Shown piece by piece: positions 1-5,377 of a stretch of 5,868 bases of DNA. The number at the start of each line of letters is the position of its first letter. The first letter of the stretch is position 1. Origin of the DNA: Pelobacter sp. UBA5610 (lineage in GTDB: Bacteria > Desulfobacterota > Desulfuromonadia > Desulfuromonadales > Syntrophotaleaceae). The position numbers were made by a program, and so were the translations under genes. The stretch lies in NCBI GenBank assembly GCA_002424645.1, contig DIKU01000147.1, positions 10,898 through 16,765 of the forward strand, written 5' to 3'. The notes under the pieces are model-generated. The model did not search any database, was not told the origin of the DNA, and saw only the letters and a list, made by a program, of their open reading frames with translations.

Positions 1-252
<252 letters not shown>

Positions 253-274
253 TCCGATTGAAATTTCCACGTCT

Positions 275-314
275 AACGAAAAAGGCCTGCGGCAAACCGC
301 GGGCCTTTTTCGTT
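275..314. terminator. Strong bidirectional Rho-independent terminator after eno
   Basis: Arms 275-292 and 297-314 pair over 18 bp with a single G-U wobble (288/301), around the 4-base loop CAAA at 293-296. The core is GC-rich (284-292 with 297-305). It is flanked by A5 (279-283) and T5 (306-310), so both strands present a GC stem with a U tract. It lies 22 bases after the eno stop codon and about 125 bases beyond the 3' end of the converging acetyltransferase gene. It can therefore stop transcription from both sides. This is read directly from the sequence; in vivo efficiency is inferred. Confidence 0.9.
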
Positions 315-440
315 TCGGCACAAGGTTGCCCGAAACACCTCCCAGAACCCTGTTCCTGACAGCGAACAGGCTGCCATGGTGCATACGGCTGCACGCCGTG
401 CAATACATTGCCCCGGGCTGCTTACAGGAAATACTTCCGC

Positions 441-1073
441 CTAAAATAGCGGCTTGTGCCATTCGTTCATAAGCTTGTCGTGATAGGGGTATGTTTTTAT
501 GAATTGGGCGCCTATTTTTTCATATAAGACATTTGCGACCCGATTCGATTTCTCTGTCAGTATGAGATAGGGGAAATCAAGTTTGTTGTTTCTGAAAAAG
601 GATTCCAGTTCAGTGATCAACGTCCTGCCAATGCGGTTACCTTTGAAATCCTCATGTACGACAACAACGATAAGTTCAGCTTTCGGAAAATCTCTCATCA
701 GCCTTTTTGTTGCACTCCTGTTCCGCCAACCACATGCAAACCACCGGAAAACTGCCGGAGAAAAAAGCCTTACATTCGCGGCCAGCAATAGCCTGATTTT
801 AAGAGAAAAATCCAGTGATTTTGCTTCATTGCGATCAAGGGTGCCAAGGATGACTCCGGCAAGCCGACCGGTCTTATCAAACGCGGCGTAACAGCAGGAA
901 TATTCGCGCCGTGCAATGTTCTTATAATAAAGCGCACCAAAATGTTTGCCCAAGCGGCTAATCAGGGCATTCGGGATAGAGGATGCAATCAGGACCGCAA
1001 TATCGATCCAATGATTATCCCCGGGTGGCAGATAAATAAATGCGCTTTGCGTTCCCTTCCCGTTCGGCATCAT
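441..1073 (-). CDS. GNAT-family N-acetyltransferase, substrate unknown
   Basis: A 210-residue cytoplasmic protein with the C-terminal half of a GNAT fold, so a probable acetyl-CoA-dependent acyltransferase. Strand beta4 is the hydrophobic run at residues 133-139. It leads into motif A, FKGNRIGRTL (143-152), the pyrophosphate-binding loop and helix; the usual first Gly of the G-x-G is Arg147, a variation seen in many family members. Residues 169-173 (YLILT) form beta5, and NVLYEKIGAQFIK (181-193) is the typical closing helix-strand. The region 84-128 is long, basic and hydrophobic and is not part of the minimal fold; it may form a substrate pocket. The substrate cannot be predicted. The gene begins with ATG ATG, with only a weak purine-rich stretch (GAAAG) upstream. 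It lies 119 bases downstream of ftsH on the same strand with no clear terminator between them, so read-through from ftsH is possible. G+C is about 45% by hand count, against about 54% for 3601-3960 in tgt, which suggests later acquisition. Confidence 0.85.
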   Translation of the reverse strand: MMPNGKGTQSAFIYLPPGDNHWIDIAVLIASSIPNALISRLGKHFGALYYKNIARREYSCCYAAFDKTGRLAGVILGTLDRNEAKSLDFSLKIRLLLAANVRLFSPAVFRWFACGWRNRSATKRLMRDFPKAELIVVVVHEDFKGNRIGRTLITELESFFRNNKLDFPYLILTEKSNRVANVLYEKIGAQFIKTYPYHDKLMNEWHKPLF

Positions 1074-1192
1074 TTGTCTTTCGAATTACGCATTCCTATC
1101 AGTAGAACCAGGAAAAAACGCCATGAACAGATATGCCTGATTGATCCTCCTGACTTGAGGGGTCCAGGGGTGGTTCTTCCCGGGCGAGATTG

Positions 1193-3133
1193 CTAGTTCT
1201 CTACCGCCCCGGTCGCCAACTCACCTTGCAGCAGGGTGGCCCCATCGGTTTTTTCCATAGGTTCATCTTTCACTTCAACACCCGCGTCCCTAAGGACCTC
1301 GTTCACACGCTTATGATCAAGCACTTCTTCCTCAAGCAGCGCCTCGGCGAGTTTGCGCAAGGCAGGCAGATGGTTGGCAATAATATCATTGGCTTGCTGG
1401 TCACCGGCCTTGATGATCTTTTCGATCTCCTGATCGATGATCCAGGCCATGTGCTCGCTGAATGAGTTGTCACTGGCCAGTTTACGCCCCAAAAAAGGGT
1501 GTTCCTCGCCACGATTGAAACTCAAAGGCCCGATGCGCTCACTCATCCCCCATTGGCACACCATTTTTTCGGCCAGTTCGGTCGCTTGCTTCAGATCGTT
1601 TTGAGCACCGGTGGAAAATTCGTCGAAAACTATCTTTTCGGCGGCACGCCCACCCAAACTGACAGCGATACGGGTCATCAAGTAGGAACGTGAGTAATGA
1701 TAACGATCGTCCACCGGCAGTTGTTGTGTGACTCCCAGCGCCTGCCCACGCGGAATAATGGAAACCTTGTGAATCGGATCGGCTCCGGGGCACAACCGCG
1801 CCAGCAGGGTATGCCCGGCCTCGTGATAGGCAGTAATACGTTTTTCCTGCTGCGACATGACCAACTTGCGCTCGGCACCCATAAGCACGCGGTCCTTGGC
1901 CCGTTCGAAATGGTCCATGGTTACCGCCTGGGCATCTTCACGGGCCGCAATCAATGCTGCCTCGTTCACCAGGTTTTCCAGATCCGCACCACACATGCCG
2001 GGTGTGCTGCGTGCCATAACCCGCAGATCGACATCGTCCGCAAGAGGCACTGTCCGAGTATGCACCTTGAGAATTTCCTCACGGGCGCGCCAGTCCGGAC
2101 GCTCCACCACCACTTGCCGGTCGAAGCGTCCGGGCCGTAACAGGGCCGGATCGAGAACATCCGGACGGTTGGTAGCCGACATCACGATGACCTCATCATG
2201 GGCCTCAAAACCGTCCATCTCCGACAACAACTGGTTCAAGGTCTGTTCCCGTTCGTCGTTGCCACCACCGAGTCCGGTCCCCCGGGCACGACCCACCGCA
2301 TCGAGTTCGTCGATAAAAATAATGCTTGGAGCATTTTTCTTGGCGTTGCCGAACAGATCACGCACACGACTTGCGCCGACACCGACAAACATTTCGATAA
2401 ACTGGGAAGCTGAAATAGTAAAAAACGGCACCCCCGCCTCCCCTGCCACGGCACGCGCCATCAGGGTTTTTCCGGTTCCTGGAGGTCCGACCAGGAGCAC
2501 ACCACGCGGCGCCTTGGCGCCCAGACGCATGAAACGCTTGGGGTTTTGCAGAAATTCGACAACTTCCATAAGTTCCTGTTTCGCTTCATCCAATCCGGCG
2601 ACGTCCGCAAAAGTAACCCGGGAACGTTCCTTGGTATACATTTTGGCGCCCGACTTGGCAAAACCGCCCATCACGCCGCCGCCAGGGCCCTGACGGGTAC
2701 GCATCCCCTTGATCACAAACCACCACACCGCCGCGATCAATATCCATGGCAGCATATAAATCAGCGCGGTCGCCCACACCGAAGGCTTTTTCTCGGGGTG
2801 AACACTTACATTCACCTTGCGTTGCTGCAGATCATCAAGCAAACGCGTATCCGGCACGGGTGGCATGGTTGTGCGAAAACGCAAAAAGGACTTGTCAACC
2901 ACGCTTTCCGAGACATTATCCATTGCCGCACGTTCTCTGAGGTCGCCAGCCAGATTATTCCCATCAAATGTCACGGATGACACGTTATCTGCAGCCAGTT
3001 CGGTTTTAAATCGACTGTAACTGACCTCGACCACCGGTTCCTGGGTTTTGGGTGTTATATTTGTCAATACATAATTAAAAAACAGCACCGCCGCCAAAAC
3101 AATCAACATCTGCCAGAAAAAACTTCGCGTCAT
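1193..3133 (-). CDS. ftsH: ATP-dependent zinc metalloprotease FtsH (membrane AAA+ protease)
   Basis: FtsH is a hexameric inner-membrane protease that extracts and degrades misfolded membrane proteins and some regulators. This start gives 646 residues, a normal family length. Order of parts: TM1 about 5-23; periplasmic domain about 30-116; TM2 about 119-141; Gly-rich hinge 149-157; AAA domain with Walker A GPPGTGKT (216-223), pore loop MFVGVG (248-253), Walker B IIFIDE (271-276) and arginine fingers Arg336 and Arg339 in RPGRFDR; peptidase domain with the zinc motif HEAGH (437-441; ligands His437 and His441, catalytic Glu438) and the third ligand Asp513 in NDLKQAT. All catalytic residues are intact. 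The frame stays open 54 codons upstream to a TTG at 3295, but that TTG has no ribosome-binding site. The ATG at 3133 has AAAGGA at an 8-base spacing and gives the usual FtsH beginning, with TM1 directly after the first few residues. One oddity is GMCGAD (379-384) where GFSGAD is usual. It is transcribed divergently from tgt. Confidence 0.97.
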   Translation of the reverse strand: MTRSFFWQMLIVLAAVLFFNYVLTNITPKTQEPVVEVSYSRFKTELAADNVSSVTFDGNNLAGDLRERAAMDNVSESVVDKSFLRFRTTMPPVPDTRLLDDLQQRKVNVSVHPEKKPSVWATALIYMLPWILIAAVWWFVIKGMRTRQGPGGGVMGGFAKSGAKMYTKERSRVTFADVAGLDEAKQELMEVVEFLQNPKRFMRLGAKAPRGVLLVGPPGTGKTLMARAVAGEAGVPFFTISASQFIEMFVGVGASRVRDLFGNAKKNAPSIIFIDELDAVGRARGTGLGGGNDEREQTLNQLLSEMDGFEAHDEVIVMSATNRPDVLDPALLRPGRFDRQVVVERPDWRAREEILKVHTRTVPLADDVDLRVMARSTPGMCGADLENLVNEAALIAAREDAQAVTMDHFERAKDRVLMGAERKLVMSQQEKRITAYHEAGHTLLARLCPGADPIHKVSIIPRGQALGVTQQLPVDDRYHYSRSYLMTRIAVSLGGRAAEKIVFDEFSTGAQNDLKQATELAEKMVCQWGMSERIGPLSFNRGEEHPFLGRKLASDNSFSEHMAWIIDQEIEKIIKAGDQQANDIIANHLPALRKLAEALLEEEVLDHKRVNEVLRDAGVEVKDEPMEKTDGATLLQGELATGAVEN

Positions 3134-3141
3134 CCATCGAT

Positions 3142-3147
3142 TCCTTT
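3142..3147 (-). promoter_or_regulatory. Ribosome-binding site deciding the ftsH start
   Basis: Read on the minus strand this is AAAGGA, 8 bases before the ATG at 3133. It is the only good Shine-Dalgarno sequence near the candidate starts. It therefore favours the 646-residue FtsH over the 54-residue longer version beginning with TTG at 3295. Confidence 0.8.
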
Positions 3148-3188
3148 CGGTATGATTCTTCCTTGGACAGACGAACTCTTCTTGTGAA

Positions 3189-3216
3189 ATAGTAACAGGC
3201 CTCCAGCCAGCGACAA
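3189..3216 (-). promoter_or_regulatory. Candidate sigma-70-type promoter for ftsH
   Basis: On the minus strand TTGTCG (3216-3211, 4 of 6 matches to TTGACA) is followed after 16 bases by TACTAT (3194-3189, 4 of 6 matches to TATAAT). This would start transcription near 3182 and give a leader of about 50 bases carrying the ribosome-binding site. I saw no sigma-32-like pair at proper spacing, although ftsH is heat-induced in some bacteria. The matches are moderate, so this is only a candidate. Confidence 0.3.
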
Positions 3217-3242
3217 CCTGTTCAACGGAGAAGATCAAATAC

Positions 3243-3268
3243 CCCCGACAGTTGCTTTCGGGGAAAGC
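3243..3268 (+). other. Two mutually exclusive hairpins in the ftsH-tgt intergenic region
   Basis: CCCCGA (3243-3248) can pair with TCGGGG (3258-3263) around a 9-base loop. Alternatively GCTTTC (3254-3259) can pair with GAAAGC (3263-3268) around a 3-base loop. Both pairings are perfect over 6 bp and they share bases, so only one can form at a time. They sit about 20 bases before the hairpin with a T run at 3289-3315. Whether this DNA is transcribed toward tgt is unknown. Confidence 0.35.
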
Positions 3269-3288
3269 TTCTGATAAAGTCCCGGCAT

Positions 3289-3315
3289 GGTTCAAGAACA
3301 GCTTGAACCTTTTTT
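3289..3315 (+). terminator. Terminator-like hairpin just upstream of tgt (possible attenuator)
   Basis: GGTTCAAG (3289-3296) pairs perfectly with CTTGAACC (3302-3309) around a 5-base loop, and six T's follow at 3310-3315. It has the form of a Rho-independent terminator for the + strand, although the stem is short and only moderately GC-rich. No gene on the + strand ends before it, because the DNA to the left is divergent ftsH. It would therefore act on a leader transcript of tgt or on a small RNA. Alternatively the 21-base imperfect palindrome is a protein-binding operator. TTGAAC (3303-3308) with TTTAAA (3325-3330), spaced by 16 bases, could also be read as a weak tgt promoter overlapping the right arm. 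Confidence 0.5.
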
Positions 3316-3335
3316 CATTCTACCTTTAAAAACGC

Positions 3336-3340
3336 AGGGA
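3336..3340 (+). promoter_or_regulatory. Ribosome-binding site of tgt
   Basis: AGGGA lies 11 bases before the ATG at 3352, slightly further away than usual. An in-frame ATG at 3340 is followed by TAG at its third codon and cannot be the start, which leaves 3352. Confidence 0.6.
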
Positions 3341-3351
3341 TGGCATAGACC

Positions 3352-4461
3352 ATGTTCGAATTTTCACTGCTCGCCACCGATTCGCAGACGGCTGCACGCC
3401 GAGGTCGGTTAACAACCCCCCACGGCACCATCGAAACCCCTATCTTCATGCCCGTCGGCACCCATGGCGCCCTCAAAGCCATGACACCGGCACAGGTTGA
3501 AGAAACCGGCGCCCAGATCATTCTTTCCAATACCTACCATCTGCATCTTGCGCCCGGCGAAGGACTGATCGAAAAGGCCGGGGGGCTGCACCGTTTCATG
3601 AACTGGCCCCATCCGATTCTCACCGACAGCGGTGGATTCCAGGTCTTTTCCCTGCCGAAAAAGCGCATCACCGAAACCGGCGTGTTTTTTCATCATGAAC
3701 TGACCGGAGAGGAAATTTTTCTTGGTCCGGCGGAAGCCATGGCCATACAAAATTCTCTGGGTGCCGACATCATCATGGCCTTTGACGAGTGCATCCCCTA
3801 CCCTGCAACCCATGATTATGCCGCAAAATCGATCCGCAAAACCCTGCGTTGGGCGGAAGCCTGCTTGAAGAGCCATGGCCGTTCCGATCAGGCTCTGTTC
3901 GGCATCGTGCAGGGCGGTATCTATGAAGATCTTCGTCAGGAATGCGCACGGCAGATGACCACCATGAATTTTCCAGGCTATGCCATCGGCGGGGTCAGCG
4001 TCGGAGAGGGACTGGAACTGTTGAAAAAGGTGGTCGATTACACGGCCCCCATGCTGCCCGAGAACAAGCCGCGCTACCTTATGGGAGTGGGTCTGCCTGA
4101 AGATATTCTGGAAAGCGTGGAACGTGGCATGGATATGTTCGATTGCGTCATTCCCACCCGCTATGCACGCAGTGCCACGCTATTTACCCGTCGCGGAAAG
4201 ATTCGCCTGACCCATCGGCGTTACCGCCGGGACTTTTTCCCGGTGGATGCTTCATGCGACTGTTACTGCTGCCGCAATTTCAGCCGCGCTTACCTGCACC
4301 ACCTGTTCAAATCCAATGAAATTCTGTCGGCGACCCTGTCCGCCATTCATAACGTGCAATTTTATCTGAACATGATGGCCGATGTACGGCAAGCCATCGA
4401 GGCCGGCGACTTTGCCGCGTTCAAGAAGAATTTCCTGGAAGAATACGGGGCGGACAATTAA
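3352..4461 (+). CDS. tgt: Queuine/preQ1 tRNA-ribosyltransferase (tRNA-guanine transglycosylase)
   Basis: Tgt exchanges guanine-34 in the anticodon of tRNAs for Asp, Asn, His and Tyr for preQ1, the committed tRNA step in queuosine synthesis. The 369 residues match the usual bacterial length and form a single TIM barrel with a zinc subdomain. Asp92 in TDSGGFQ (91-97) is the proton acceptor. Asp145 and Cys147 in FDEC, Gln187 in GIVQGG and Val217 in VSVGEG line the base pocket; Cys and Val at the last positions fit preQ1 use, as in bacterial enzymes. Asp264 in MFDCV is the nucleophile. Zinc ligands are Cys302, Cys304, Cys307 and His333. The loop after the nucleophile reads PTRYARSAT (268-276), where PTRNARNG-like sequences are usual. 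The start at 3352 gives the standard N-terminus. The gene is divergent from ftsH, is preceded by the hairpin at 3289-3315, and is followed 72 bases later by a same-strand repeat-protein gene, with no strong terminator between them. Confidence 0.97.
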   Translation: MFEFSLLATDSQTAARRGRLTTPHGTIETPIFMPVGTHGALKAMTPAQVEETGAQIILSNTYHLHLAPGEGLIEKAGGLHRFMNWPHPILTDSGGFQVFSLPKKRITETGVFFHHELTGEEIFLGPAEAMAIQNSLGADIIMAFDECIPYPATHDYAAKSIRKTLRWAEACLKSHGRSDQALFGIVQGGIYEDLRQECARQMTTMNFPGYAIGGVSVGEGLELLKKVVDYTAPMLPENKPRYLMGVGLPEDILESVERGMDMFDCVIPTRYARSATLFTRRGKIRLTHRRYRRDFFPVDASCDCYCCRNFSRAYLHHLFKSNEILSATLSAIHNVQFYLNMMADVRQAIEAGDFAAFKKNFLEEYGADN

Positions 4462-4520
4462 ATCATCGGGAAGGTAAAGTTGTTACCGCCTTAACAGCCG
4501 AGTTGGCAGGTTCCTCATAA

Positions 4521-4525
4521 CAGGG
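4521..4525 (+). promoter_or_regulatory. Ribosome-binding site supporting a TTG start
   Basis: CAGGG ends 8 bases before the TTG at 4534. The first in-frame ATG is about 32 codons further in and would remove the first helices of the protein. The TTG is therefore the better start, though not certain. Confidence 0.5.
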
Positions 4526-4533
4526 CACCTATT

Positions 4534-5331
4534 TTGGACAGTCGATCTAAAAGTGGCCATATCAGCAATGATCTTGCACGACGCCTGCAGCGTGCCCTGA
4601 CCTGCGGTTCGGAGGAACTGTTCGGTATCATGCAGGACCCGGCCTTGGAGGTGGTGCGTGCGGCACTGAAAAACCGCGCCATGGAAGAACCGCACCTGCT
4701 GGTCCTGCTTAAACGGCGCGACCTCAACGAGGACCTGTTGCAGGCCGTGTACCGGATGGAGCAGGTTCAAGGCAGCCATAAAATACGCCTGGCTCTGATC
4801 AAAAACCCGCACCTTCCGGCGCCGATACTGCAAACCCTGCTGCCGTTATTGCACCTGTTTGAACTGGCGGACATCTGCTTTTTACCCGGTGTCTCGCCAG
4901 ATCAAAAGCTGGCCGCCGAACGCCTTATCATTCAGCGCCTGCCGACCACCCCCCTTGGTAACAAGATAACCCTTTCCCGCAGGGCCTCATCCGCTGTCGT
5001 TGCCGCAATTCTCAAGGAAGGCCATGTGGCTCTTATGGAGCCCTGCCTTGGCAATCCTCGTCTGCAGGAGATTGCCCTTGCCCAATTTCTGCGGGGATCG
5101 ACCGCTTCCGCCGAAACCATCTCCATCATCGCCAGACACTCCAGATGGAAAACACGCCAGACCCTGCGTACCGCCATCCTCAAAAACCCCCATACCCCCG
5201 GCATCTGGTTCACCCTCTGGCTGCCCGGAATGCGCGGACCTGAACTATTGCAATTATTCGCTTCCAGCCGTCTCAATCCTATGCAAAAAAAACTTATCAA
5301 GGAGGAATTGAGACGGCGGGGCCTTGGCTGA
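4534..5331 (+). CDS. Helical-repeat protein of unknown function (HEAT/LRV-like)
   Basis: I recognise no named family with certainty. The 265-residue product has no signal peptide or clear membrane segment and is probably cytoplasmic. It is rich in Leu, Arg and Ala, and several segments share an Asn-Pro-type turn between helices: AALKNRAMEEPHLLVLL (43-59), LALIKNPHLPAPILQTLL (86-103), CLGNPRLQEIALAQFL (171-186) and AILKNPHTPGIWFTLWL (214-230). The second and fourth are also preceded by similar basic helices (81-88 and 203-213), so the unit appears to be about 25 to 30 residues. Such an arrangement suggests an alpha-solenoid of the HEAT or leucine-rich-variant kind, normally a protein-binding scaffold. 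The C-terminus is strongly basic (252-262). The start is TTG with CAGGG upstream. It follows tgt by 72 bases on the same strand and is likely in its transcript, but nothing in it shows an enzymatic or tRNA-modifying role. It converges on the membrane-protein gene with a 46-base gap. Confidence 0.75.
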   Translation: MDSRSKSGHISNDLARRLQRALTCGSEELFGIMQDPALEVVRAALKNRAMEEPHLLVLLKRRDLNEDLLQAVYRMEQVQGSHKIRLALIKNPHLPAPILQTLLPLLHLFELADICFLPGVSPDQKLAAERLIIQRLPTTPLGNKITLSRRASSAVVAAILKEGHVALMEPCLGNPRLQEIALAQFLRGSTASAETISIIARHSRWKTRQTLRTAILKNPHTPGIWFTLWLPGMRGPELLQLFASSRLNPMQKKLIKEELRRRGLG

Positions 5332-5377
5332 AAATCCGCGCCGCACACTTTCATCCAGAGTCCGTTGCACCGGACCT

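Noticed and set aside
1857..2693. 278-codon open frame on the + strand opposite ftsH
   Set aside because: It is antisense to the highly conserved AAA domain. Its product is Ser/Arg/Thr-rich without domain features, as expected of a shadow frame in GC-rich coding DNA.
3152..3187. 11-codon possible leader peptide on the + strand near the ftsH start
   Set aside because: It has no Shine-Dalgarno sequence and no run of regulatory codons, so there is no case for a translated attenuator.
3134..3295. 54-codon N-terminal extension of FtsH starting at TTG 3295
   Set aside because: The frame is open, but the TTG has no ribosome-binding site and the extension does not resemble FtsH. The ATG at 3133 has a good ribosome-binding site and gives the normal short lead into TM1.
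3316..3351. preQ1-I riboswitch tail (A-rich stretch merging into the ribosome-binding site)
   Set aside because: The A5 run and AGGG superficially resemble the A-rich tail, but no suitable P1 stem or conserved loop precedes it.
3287..3412. Short + strand frame (41 codons) starting at ATG 3287 and overlapping tgt
   Set aside because: It has no ribosome-binding site, runs through the hairpin and T run, and overlaps the tgt start in another frame. It is probably chance.
3409..3876. 155-codon open frame on the minus strand opposite tgt
   Set aside because: It lies wholly inside tgt, whose identity is certain, and shows no recognisable domain.
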